From positions 1 to 49,521 of the forward strand of contig CALVEC010000017.1 of the NCBI GenBank assembly GCA_944326475.1: a stretch of 49,521 nucleotides of DNA, written 5' to 3'. Below the pieces are notes generated by a model, which made no database searches, had not been told where the DNA came from, and saw nothing but the letters and a program-made list of their open reading frames with translations. Source of the stretch: Candidatus Gastranaerophilales bacterium (lineage in GTDB: Bacteria > Cyanobacteriota > Vampirovibrionia > Gastranaerophilales > Gastranaerophilaceae). Position 1 is the first letter of the stretch. Each line of letters begins with the position of its first letter. Made by a program: the position numbers and the translations under genes. Below are positions 40,964-49,239 of this stretch, one piece after another.

Positions 40964-42142
40964 TTACTCCTCAATCCCTATTTCATGAAGTATTTTTTTT
41001 GCTTTAACGCCCCAGGACTCGGAACATGCCGCCTCGTATAATTTGTTTTTTATATTTTCATCACAGGCAAGCTTCATTGCTTCATCCAGTTTATTTATAA
41101 AATCCTCATCGTCCCGTGCAATCAAAACACCCTCGTATCCGTAACACTCCAGAAGGTCTCTTGTACACACTACCGGCTTTTTCATTGCCATATATTCAAA
41201 TAATTTTACGGGGGAAGTCGCTTTTGCTATATCAGCGCATATAAACGGAATAATGGAACAGGTAAAGGTTTTTCCATAGGCAGGAAGGACAGAATAGTCC
41301 TTCCTGCCCAGATAATGTACATTATCGCCGTTTAGCAGTTTTTTATTCTCATTACCAAAAGTTGCCCCGATGTATACAAAATTATACTGAGGTCTGGCTT
41401 TTGCAGCTTTGTTCAAAAGTTCTAAGTCTATCCACGGCGCAATATATCCGTAATACCCAACAATAGGCTTCCCTTCATCAACAACAGCCTTTATGTCCCC
41501 GGGTAAATCATCTTGCCCGTATTCCCGGGAAAAATCCTCAACTGTTACGCCGTTTTTTACAAGGATATTATGACCGCCCGGAAGATGTTCGTTTAACTCT
41601 TTAAATAGTTTATCAGATGACGCAATGCACAAAACCGGTTTCAGTTTCCTCAGGTTTTTCCAGATTTTCTTAATATGATCGTTAAGCGCAAGCATCTCTG
41701 TCATCTCATCCATATAGTCATAGATGAGTTTGTAGCCGTTTTTTGTATTCTTCAAAAGTTTCCTGTACGGGTATGTGTTGACCGAAGTCGTATAATAATA
41801 TACATCTGCGTCTTTGAATTTAATATCCGGCAGCCACTTTGACAGCCAAATATTATTTTCCCATTTTTTCACGGTAATTTGAGCTAAAGATTTATAAATT
41901 ACCAAATCAAAATGTTTTGAAAAGAATTGGGCAAAATGATGGGAGCGTTGTTTAAACATATCGGGCCTGAACGATGAACAGTTCATGACAAGTATTCTTT
42001 TCGGATTTGTTCTTTTTATCAAATTCAGGCAGCTCTGTTTCGCGTTACGGCAATCAATCAGGTATTTTAACCATCTTACAAATTTTTCGTAAAGCGTATA
42101 TTTTATATTTGAAAAATTTGTTTCGTCCGCCCTGTCTCCCAT
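40964..42142 (-). CDS. Glycosyltransferase (GT-B, GT4-like)
   Basis: 392 residues from ATG 42142, with GAGG seven bases upstream. The N-terminal half holds a Rossmann-like domain (KRILVMNCSSFRPDMFKQRS, HHFAQFFSKHFDLVIYKSL, LIYDYMDEM). The C-terminal half has KPIVGYYGYIAPWIDLELL, NVHYLGRKDYSVLPAY and IAKATSPVKLFEYMAMKKPV, the SPxKLFEYMAxxKPVV signature of GT-B glycosyltransferases that use nucleotide sugars. It would add a sugar during synthesis of a surface glycan. It is the first gene of the minus-strand operon ending at 37534. A palindrome lies in the divergent region before it. Confidence 0.85.
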   Translation of the reverse strand: MGDRADETNFSNIKYTLYEKFVRWLKYLIDCRNAKQSCLNLIKRTNPKRILVMNCSSFRPDMFKQRSHHFAQFFSKHFDLVIYKSLAQITVKKWENNIWLSKWLPDIKFKDADVYYYTTSVNTYPYRKLLKNTKNGYKLIYDYMDEMTEMLALNDHIKKIWKNLRKLKPVLCIASSDKLFKELNEHLPGGHNILVKNGVTVEDFSREYGQDDLPGDIKAVVDEGKPIVGYYGYIAPWIDLELLNKAAKARPQYNFVYIGATFGNENKKLLNGDNVHYLGRKDYSVLPAYGKTFTCSIIPFICADIAKATSPVKLFEYMAMKKPVVCTRDLLECYGYEGVLIARDDEDFINKLDEAMKLACDENIKNKLYEAACSESWGVKAKKILHEIGIEE

Positions 42143-42194
42143 ATCCAAACCTCAGTCACATAAACTTCTATAAAAATCAAAATCCGTTTTATAA

Positions 42195-42226
42195 ATTTGT
42201 ATTTTATTATATAATAAAATACAAAT
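42195..42226. promoter_or_regulatory. Perfect 32-bp AT-rich palindrome in divergent promoter region
   Basis: The left half ATTTGTATTTTATTAT is exactly complementary to the right half, with no loop. It sits midway between the divergent starts at 42142 and 42254, so it may be an operator for both or extrude as a cruciform. No known regulator site matches. Confidence 0.6.
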
Positions 42227-42253
42227 AACTGCTATTCTTGGAAGGAAATTTTT

Positions 42254-42658
42254 ATGGAGCTGGAAAAATACTTAGAAGAAATTGACGCACAAAAACAAAT
42301 TGACAGGCTCGCTAAAAAATGTAAAAACAAAAAAATCCTTTTGTACGGAGCCGGTTCATATTTTGATTTGATACAAAAAAATTATGACCTTTCAAAACTA
42401 AATATAGCCGCAATATCTGATAAAAAATTTGAAACAACTACAGACTCAAACAAAACCCCTTACAAGGCAATCAAGCCGGAGGAAATGAAAAATTTTGACT
42501 GCGATGTAATAGTTATGTCGCTAATAAACGACCTTTCGGTTGCAAAATCTATTGATAAAAACATTTTGAAAGGTTCAAAAAACGAAAAAACGCCCATAAT
42601 TCCTTTGCTTTCTCCGACATTTTCGTATCTTTTAAAAATGTTTTTTAAAAAAATCTAA
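42254..42658 (+). CDS. Stand-alone Rossmann-type domain protein of the glycan cluster
   Basis: 134 residues. KNKKILLYGAGSYFDLIQKN (about 24-43) is a glycine-rich nucleotide-binding-like loop; NIAAISDKKF and DCDVIVMSLIND are further strands. The same plan opens the protein at 43062 (GKKIIVYAAGSFFRYICEN, NIIGVSDAKF) and the FkbM protein at 18634. So this is a free copy of a domain otherwise fused to transferases. It may sense or bind a nucleotide-linked substrate. AAGGAAA lies five bases upstream. It is convergent with tagD, overlapping by 4 bp. Confidence 0.65.
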   Translation: MELEKYLEEIDAQKQIDRLAKKCKNKKILLYGAGSYFDLIQKNYDLSKLNIAAISDKKFETTTDSNKTPYKAIKPEEMKNFDCDVIVMSLINDLSVAKSIDKNILKGSKNEKTPIIPLLSPTFSYLLKMFFKKI

Positions 42659-43065
42659 GACCGGATAAGGGTTTTGTAAGCTTCGTCAAGATAAACCCGG
42701 GCTTTGGTGCTTGAAACATCCGGAGTTCTCGGAAGGATTTTTATTTCACAGTAATCCCGCAAAAAATCGAATTTCCCTTCCCAGTCATCGCCCATGACAA
42801 AAATATCCACGTTGTATTTTTTCACATCATCCGTTTTCTGTTCCCAACTTCTCTCGGGAATAACCAAATCAACATACTTAACAGCCTCCAGAACTGCCTT
42901 TCTCTGTTCGTATGTATAAAACGACGTTTTCCCTTTAAGCGCATTAAACTCATCCGTCGAAAGACCGACTATCAAAAAATCGCCCAGTTCTTTTGCTCTT
43001 TTCAATATATTTATATGCCCGACGTGCAATAAATCGTATGTTCCGTATGTTAAAACAGTTTTCAT
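42655..43065 (-). CDS. tagD: Glycerol-3-phosphate cytidylyltransferase TagD-like
   Basis: 136 residues, the normal length. GTYDLLHVGHINILKRAKEL (residues 8-27) holds the HxGH nucleotide-binding motif and LPRTPDVSSTKARVYL holds the RTxxxST motif of the cytidylyltransferase family. It would make CDP-glycerol from CTP and glycerol-3-phosphate (a related polyol phosphate is possible). It overlaps the upstream gene's stop by 4 bp (ATGA), so it is coupled to the glycerophosphotransferase that would use its product. Teichoic-acid-type chemistry in a bacterium with an outer membrane would decorate a capsule or lipopolysaccharide. Confidence 0.9.
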   Translation of the reverse strand: MKTVLTYGTYDLLHVGHINILKRAKELGDFLIVGLSTDEFNALKGKTSFYTYEQRKAVLEAVKYVDLVIPERSWEQKTDDVKKYNVDIFVMGDDWEGKFDFLRDYCEIKILPRTPDVSSTKARVYLDEAYKTLIRS

Positions 43066-44747
43066 ATTCCAAGTTCCGATTTTAAATCATCAATTATATT
43101 TTTTGCCGCGTAACACTGCGCCAGTTTCATCTCCTCCAGGGCACAAAGCCTTTGAGATTTCATATAATCATCTCTGTTGATAATTACAGTGTCAAGCTGC
43201 TGCTTTAATTCTTCAACATTATGCGCTTTATAATAGTTTTTTACAATATCCGCCGCCGAAGGATTATAGGGTATTGCACAATCTGAAACCATGTGAATCA
43301 AGGGCTGTTTCGTCAGGAAAAATTCCGTCAAAAAAGAACCGCAATCTGTCACCATTGCACGGGCATGCTTGAAAAAATCCATATAATCCCCGTCTTCATA
43401 AGTAACACCCGCGCTGCTCCACTCTGACCAATATTTTTCAGCTTCCTCCGGTGTCATTACATTTTGGTCAATCAAACGGTATTTTAAAATCGGATGAGGC
43501 TTAAACACCCACTGAACCTCAGGATGGGCTTTTGCATATTCAAGCATAAACATACCGCTCCATCTAAAAGTCGCATAGTTTTCCACAGGAACATTTATAG
43601 ACCAGTGCGGTGCGTAAATTACATATTTCTTCTCCGCATTATCAATTTCTTCTCTGTTAAGATAAAAATAATCAAGCTGCGGATGACCCGCAACAACAAG
43701 ATTGGCACCTCCGTTCAACATTCTCTGTGCGTAAAAGTCTTTTATCTTGTCATTCAAAATATAATGCTTAAATACCTGCAAATGAAAATCAAGATTGTAT
43801 TCAATATCACTTCCGGCATTAGCTACAAAATAAGGAACATAGCAGGTGAGAGAGTTTTTGGAATTGGCAAGCGGCGACTGTTTTTCGGCAACATTCCACG
43901 GATGCTGGTAAAAAATAATATCGGGTTTAAATTTTTTAAAAGATATGTACCGTTTCTTTTCCCAATCATAACCCTTTAAAACTCTGTAATTCCTTTTTTC
44001 AAAAAACTCTACCGTTTCATCAAAATGTTCGCGCTTCATGCTCGGATATTCAGGATTTGCAACATACGGAATCGTAACAATAACGTACGGGTCAAAAAGT
44101 TCATCCTTTTCCATCAGTCTGTATATAGTTTCGCATTTCCATCTGGGCGCCTGATGGAGAGTGAAAACAACTTTGAGTTTTTCTTTTTTTGCCTTTTCTC
44201 TAAGCCGTTTCAGAACTCTTTCGCCATCTGATTTTGCGGTTTCATAGAATGACTTTCTGCAACTTTCCCAAAGCACCTTTTTTAATTCATTCTTTTTATT
44301 TTTGGAATTTAATATTTTTGACCAGTCTGTTTTGAAAATCTGTGTCAACATTTTTAAATCGCGTTTACACTCGCTTATGCCAATTCTCTTTGCCAGCGGG
44401 ACAATAGAAATCCCCGTATTATAAAAAACATTTGTTTCAAAGTCAAAAAGCAAAGAATAATAATTCTGCATTGCAACAAGAATTACATCGGGTTTGTAAT
44501 CCAAAATTTTGTTTTTAGGGATGATTCTAAACCCGTTAAAGTCTTTTCCTTCGTCCTCAATACCAAACTTTGCATCGGACACACCGATTATGTTAAACAT
44601 TGACATATCAAAGTTTTCACAAATATACCTAAAAAAACTGCCCGCGGCATAAACAATAATTTTTTTGCCTTTTAAATCTTTTACCAATTTTTTATAATAC
44701 GGCAGAAAATTAATTTGTTTTAGATATTCCGAAAAATCAGTTGTCAT
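43062..44747 (-). CDS. CDP-glycerol glycerophosphotransferase with N-terminal Rossmann domain
   Basis: 561 residues. The first 125 carry the domain described at 42254 (KKIIVYAAGSFFRYICENFD). From about 190 the TagF/TagB-type transferase follows: KLKVVFTLHQAPRWKCETIY, FKPDIIFYQHPWNVAE, YVIYAPHWSINVPVENYATF, WVFKPHPILKYRL and ARAMVTDCGSFLTEFFLTKQPLI. The HPW and TDxxSxxxEF blocks are the family's donor and catalytic signatures. It adds glycerol phosphate units from CDP-glycerol. It is directly upstream of tagD. AGGG lies just before the ATG. The gap of 163 bp to the next gene marks the border with the AT-rich island. Confidence 0.87.
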   Translation of the reverse strand: MTTDFSEYLKQINFLPYYKKLVKDLKGKKIIVYAAGSFFRYICENFDMSMFNIIGVSDAKFGIEDEGKDFNGFRIIPKNKILDYKPDVILVAMQNYYSLLFDFETNVFYNTGISIVPLAKRIGISECKRDLKMLTQIFKTDWSKILNSKNKKNELKKVLWESCRKSFYETAKSDGERVLKRLREKAKKEKLKVVFTLHQAPRWKCETIYRLMEKDELFDPYVIVTIPYVANPEYPSMKREHFDETVEFFEKRNYRVLKGYDWEKKRYISFKKFKPDIIFYQHPWNVAEKQSPLANSKNSLTCYVPYFVANAGSDIEYNLDFHLQVFKHYILNDKIKDFYAQRMLNGGANLVVAGHPQLDYFYLNREEIDNAEKKYVIYAPHWSINVPVENYATFRWSGMFMLEYAKAHPEVQWVFKPHPILKYRLIDQNVMTPEEAEKYWSEWSSAGVTYEDGDYMDFFKHARAMVTDCGSFLTEFFLTKQPLIHMVSDCAIPYNPSAADIVKNYYKAHNVEELKQQLDTVIINRDDYMKSQRLCALEEMKLAQCYAAKNIIDDLKSELGI

Positions 44748-44910
44748 ATCCCTGCTCTCTTATATGGTGACTCAATAATATCAAATTGCAAGCTTTATGG
44801 CAAATTGTTTAGCTCATTTCATATAGTCAATGTAATTTAACATACAGAACAAGATGTAATTAACTATGAGATGGAGATGAAAACATTATAAATTAAATTT
44901 ATTTTATTAT

Positions 44911-47900
44911 TCAAGATAAGTACTTACTAGAAATAACGCGTTTTTCTTTAGGATATAATATATAATCATTATCATAAACATTAATTTTACCTATATCAGA
45001 AACTGCCATAATATAACCCGCAATATCAATCCAGTATATCTTATTATTTTTTATTATAGGAATTACTCTATATTTTAGTTGTGTATATAATATAGAATTT
45101 CTATCCAATTTTACTTGGAATTGTTCTTCATTATTATGTTCTTCTTCTGCATGTTTATTATATTGAATTTTATATATGTGATACCATTTTTTGATCGTAT
45201 CCGGATTGAAGATTTCATCGTTATTAATGTAACCATAGTTATTATAATAGTTTTGAGAAATTTTTTGAGCATCCACTCTTGTTATAACGGAAGAATCATT
45301 CGCCATTATATATGCAGTAACAGGATCAAGGGTTCCCCATGTTATTATATCTTTTAGCCAAAATATAATCCAAGGCAATCCTGTTTTTTCTTTTTGATTA
45401 CCTTTTAAATCATCTTTGTTTAATAAACATAAAGAAATAAAAGCACCTATGTTTCTAGTAAATTTATATAAAAATTCTTTACTAATAAAATCATAATGAT
45501 TTGAAGCGGTACCTGTAAATAGCGTTTTATCTTTTGAAAACCACCATTCAATATGTTTTTTTATTGTATCAAACTTTTTATCAATTTTGATTTTTTCTAT
45601 TTCATTAAAAATTTGTACAATTTTCATAATATAGTTAATTCTGCAATTGTTTCCGAGAGAAAAGTAAGATTCCCCCTCTTTTAGAATTTTGTATATTTCA
45701 CTAAATTTTGCTGTTAATTCCATTGTAATCTTTGGAGTTAATGAAACTTTATAAAAATAATTACGGAATTTTTTATTTGGATAGATAGTTTTTAGAAGCG
45801 CTTTACATCTGAGGTTAATAACATTTTTATAAAATATATAATCACTATTATTTACATAATTTGCATATGTATTTTCCCAAATTTTTAATATTTTATCTTC
45901 TAAATCACCCTCTTTTGAAACATTATCAATTTCTTCTATAACTGATAATAAAAATTCATCTAAATTATCTAATACATTTACTGCTTCGTTATTTTCATTA
46001 ATTGGCCTAGTATTTTCGATCCATTCAATAAACTTTTCTCGACTTGTTTCTTGTGTAATCTTTTGCCATTTATTATAAATTTTTTCTAATAACTTAAATA
46101 GTGCACTAGTTTCTTCATTTTGTGAATTATTCATAAATTCTTCTAAAATATTTACATAATTTGTATGTAAATATTTTAGTTGTTTTTCTTGTTGTGGTAA
46201 TAAAATATAAGTTTGCCCTTCTGTTGTTAAACAAGGACGTCCAGCCCTTCCTATCAGATTTTTAAAATTTTTTATATCTACTAAACTATTATCATTGATA
46301 TCATATGGTTTTCTTTTTAATGATGTATATGGTAATAAAATAATCTCAAATGGTAAATTTATACCTTCAATTAAAGTAGAATTTGCAATAACTACATTTA
46401 TTATATTTTGTTCTACCAATTGTACTAATATTCTTCCTAATCTTCCCGGCATTTTACCATGATGTAAAACAATTCCTTTTTTTAATAATTTATATTCAAC
46501 AGAATCTTGCCCAAAATAATCTGCACATATTTTTAATGCTTTATTATAAATATCTAATTTATCATTATTAGGTATTACGAAATATTGTGGAATATTTTCA
46601 ACATTAGATAAATCTTCTTCAATGTATTTTAGAAATGGAGTTGCATATTGTGAAACTATATCTTCAATACCTAATATAGAAATTAATACAGTTTTATTTT
46701 TGTCTTTGTTTGTCTGTGAAGCATAGTTAAGTGCTGCCCAAAATAATCTTGGCCTCATTTTTTGAATACTTTTTTCATAATTATTATATTTTTGGGGGAA
46801 AGGACATCTTTCAATAGGATTTAATATATAAGGTCTCTGTTTTTCTTCATTTTCAAGCTTTACAATTTTACCATCTATAATATCAACGTATTGTTCATAT
46901 GTACCCAGTGGTGAATAATAAAGGCGACCGATCGTTTGTCTAGTGCTTCTGTAATCCGATTTGATTGGTCTATCCTTACTACCAATGAATGCAGATAAGC
47001 TTTTTTCAATTCCATCAGCAATAGCAGATAAGCCTATGAATCTAGTATTTGCTTTTAATTTCATTTTTAATCGTGTAATTAATGTTTCCAAACAAAAAGC
47101 ACGAGAGTCTTCGGAATTAATATTATGTGCTTCATCAATAATTACCAATTTAACTTTTTCAAGAAATTCATTTCCAAATAGCCTAATAAGAGCATCCGTT
47201 TTTTCTTGCGTACATATGAGAACAAAAGGATGAATAGCCTCCGTTATTGATATTTCATCTGGTCCATAGTCATTGCCTCCATACAAAGATGTAATTTGAA
47301 TATTTGTATTTAAATTTTGTGTCAAAATTTTAGATAATTTAAATTCAACCTCCGCTGCAAGAGCTCGTTTAGGTACTATATATAAAGCAATGCTATCATT
47401 AATGCTATTATCAGAAATATTTTTAGATAATAAATTCTGTATGATCGCTAGTTCGGCTATAGTTGTTTTACCAGAACCTGTTGGCGTACAAAGTAAAAAA
47501 CTTTCATTTTTTGCTAATTCTTCTATCCCTACTATTTGTGATGTCCATGCAAGAGTTTTATTTTCTAAAAAATTTAATTTTAAATATAAATCTAATGCTT
47601 TTTTACCATCATCATTGACAGTTTCTTTTAATTTTTGAATCCACTTTCTTAATGATGTTTCAAAATATACTTTTATTACTTGATTACAAAGCCTACATAA
47701 AATCCAAGAAAAAGAATCTTTACCGTGTAGCATAAATTTTTCTATTGCTTCAAATTTTTTCATTGCAATATCTAATCTATCATTATCTCCCCAACGGAAA
47801 TAGGAATATGTAATACTTATAACCCTTATAGTTTCGTTTATAATATACTGTTGTAATGATAAGTCTTGAGTTTCAGTATTATCAATGTTTGCAATTATAA

Positions 47901-48381
47901 TATTTATATTATTGGTATAATAGTCAGATAACAATTTTATAATACTTATAAAGTCAGCTTTTAATAATGCTTGTAGTATTTTAGATTGGTGACTATCAAT
48001 ATCATATTTATTTAAAACACCTAACCCTCTTGCAGGGTATTCTGCTAACTGATAACAAGCGGCTGATAATAAATATAATGGTAAATCATTTTTATTTATT
48101 TCGGGATGTGCAAGCCATTCTAAGACTTCTCCTGCACGTTTTAAAGCATTTTTAAATTTATTATTATCTCCTTCCCTTTGTATTTCTGCATATTCAATTA
48201 ATAATAATGCTTTATTCAATTGAGACTCAAACATTTGGTCATTCCAAGATTTTAGTCCCTCTTTTTTGGCTTGTAATCTTGAATGATGTGCATATAGTTT
48301 TGCGAAATCTGAAGGAAATGATTCCCCTGCATATTCTTCAATAATTTTATTTGAAATTTCCAAATCTTGTTTTTTATTCAT
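44911..48381 (-). CDS. Ski2-like SF2 helicase, HamB-like (Hachiman-type defence)
   Basis: 1156 residues from ATG 48381, with GGAG six bases upstream; a longer in-frame reading from 48510 lies inside the nuclease gene. Residues 1-290 are helical and unassigned. The helicase core has CTPTGSGKT (298-306), LVIIDEAHN (412-420), IGLSAIAD (449-456), VVIANSTLIEGINLPFE (663-679) and LIGRAGRPC (709-717), the Ski2 pattern. The rest (about 730-1156) is helical and beta-rich. In Hachiman, HamB is a DNA helicase that with HamA senses and destroys damaged or phage DNA. The 8-bp overlap with the nuclease gene supports a two-gene operon. The DNA is strikingly AT-rich relative to neighbours. Confidence 0.8.
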   Translation of the reverse strand: MNKKQDLEISNKIIEEYAGESFPSDFAKLYAHHSRLQAKKEGLKSWNDQMFESQLNKALLLIEYAEIQREGDNNKFKNALKRAGEVLEWLAHPEINKNDLPLYLLSAACYQLAEYPARGLGVLNKYDIDSHQSKILQALLKADFISIIKLLSDYYTNNINIIIANIDNTETQDLSLQQYIINETIRVISITYSYFRWGDNDRLDIAMKKFEAIEKFMLHGKDSFSWILCRLCNQVIKVYFETSLRKWIQKLKETVNDDGKKALDLYLKLNFLENKTLAWTSQIVGIEELAKNESFLLCTPTGSGKTTIAELAIIQNLLSKNISDNSINDSIALYIVPKRALAAEVEFKLSKILTQNLNTNIQITSLYGGNDYGPDEISITEAIHPFVLICTQEKTDALIRLFGNEFLEKVKLVIIDEAHNINSEDSRAFCLETLITRLKMKLKANTRFIGLSAIADGIEKSLSAFIGSKDRPIKSDYRSTRQTIGRLYYSPLGTYEQYVDIIDGKIVKLENEEKQRPYILNPIERCPFPQKYNNYEKSIQKMRPRLFWAALNYASQTNKDKNKTVLISILGIEDIVSQYATPFLKYIEEDLSNVENIPQYFVIPNNDKLDIYNKALKICADYFGQDSVEYKLLKKGIVLHHGKMPGRLGRILVQLVEQNIINVVIANSTLIEGINLPFEIILLPYTSLKRKPYDINDNSLVDIKNFKNLIGRAGRPCLTTEGQTYILLPQQEKQLKYLHTNYVNILEEFMNNSQNEETSALFKLLEKIYNKWQKITQETSREKFIEWIENTRPINENNEAVNVLDNLDEFLLSVIEEIDNVSKEGDLEDKILKIWENTYANYVNNSDYIFYKNVINLRCKALLKTIYPNKKFRNYFYKVSLTPKITMELTAKFSEIYKILKEGESYFSLGNNCRINYIMKIVQIFNEIEKIKIDKKFDTIKKHIEWWFSKDKTLFTGTASNHYDFISKEFLYKFTRNIGAFISLCLLNKDDLKGNQKEKTGLPWIIFWLKDIITWGTLDPVTAYIMANDSSVITRVDAQKISQNYYNNYGYINNDEIFNPDTIKKWYHIYKIQYNKHAEEEHNNEEQFQVKLDRNSILYTQLKYRVIPIIKNNKIYWIDIAGYIMAVSDIGKINVYDNDYILYPKEKRVISSKYLS

Positions 48382-49222
48382 CAGAATCTCCATTCCGATA
48401 AATTTTGTCGATAAAATTTTTAAGATTTGTGATACACAACTCTGCAGCGACAAGGTTCCTTTTACCAGTATAATAACTGTTAATTTTATCTTTTGAAATC
48501 CAACTGTCATTTTTTATTGGTTTTTGGTTATATAAATAACTAACCATATCATATCTTTCTTTTTGTGTATTTGTTATATTGTTTATCGCATCTACAAAAA
48601 GGAGGCTATCACTATCACCTTTTTCAATTAGTAATTGCTTTATTTTATCTCTGGATACTGGAATTATATTACTCTTGCTTAATTTAGAATGTGCATCATT
48701 GATTAAAGTAACATTATGCGTTAATGTGCATTTGGCTTCTATAAATAATACAGCAATTATTTCATTATTTTTATTACGTAAAAAAGCTAAATTATCATCA
48801 CCAGTTCTTCCAGGTATATCCGTTGATATTTCAGCGTTTTGCAAATACATATCTAACCAATCAAAAACTGTATCATGGAAAGAAAAAAGATGCACCGGAA
48901 TTTCCCAATCAAGGTCAAAAGGTTTTTGAGTAATGGCAATTAAACCTCCAAAAACTTCTCCCAAATAACCTTGTAAAGTTTTCAATGGCAATACCACAGT
49001 ATATATAGGTGGTTGTTCTAAGGGATCTAAATTAAATTCATTTATTTTATCAATATATTTTTTTTGAGCTTGCTCATGTGCAATCTTAATATAAGTAATT
49101 AATTCATCAGGGAAATTTTCACCATCTGCATTTAATAATAAATGTATATATGATGGGTTTTTAGAAACTTTACAATCTAACCATTCTTCTATAGCATCTG
49201 TAATTCTTTTTTCCATGTTCAT
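48374..49222 (-). CDS. PD-(D/E)XK nuclease, HamA-like (Hachiman-type defence)
   Basis: 282 residues. GYLGEVFGG holds Glu89; GRTGDDNLAFL holds Asp142/143; VLFIEAKCTLTHN holds Glu162-x-Lys164. This is the E...D...ExK arrangement of PD-(D/E)XK nucleases, matching HamA-type proteins in motif order and gene position before a helicase. The first 75 residues are helical and the C-terminus is charged. A relative such as AbpA is possible; a profile search would decide. TATAAT ends one base before the first ATG (49222), and a second ATG lies at 49216, so the mRNA may be leaderless with the shorter start. It follows an integrase gene by 17 bp. Confidence 0.7.
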   Translation of the reverse strand: MNMEKRITDAIEEWLDCKVSKNPSYIHLLLNADGENFPDELITYIKIAHEQAQKKYIDKINEFNLDPLEQPPIYTVVLPLKTLQGYLGEVFGGLIAITQKPFDLDWEIPVHLFSFHDTVFDWLDMYLQNAEISTDIPGRTGDDNLAFLRNKNNEIIAVLFIEAKCTLTHNVTLINDAHSKLSKSNIIPVSRDKIKQLLIEKGDSDSLLFVDAINNITNTQKERYDMVSYLYNQKPIKNDSWISKDKINSYYTGKRNLVAAELCITNLKNFIDKIYRNGDSDE

Positions 49223-49223
49223 T

Positions 49224-49229
49224 ATTATA
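49224..49229 (-). promoter_or_regulatory. TATAAT box at the nuclease start
   Basis: A perfect -10 hexamer one base before ATG 49222. A transcript starting six to eight bases later would begin at about 49216, the position of a second in-frame ATG. The -35 region is weak (TGATTT). Confidence 0.45.
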
Positions 49230-49239
49230 CCAAATAATT

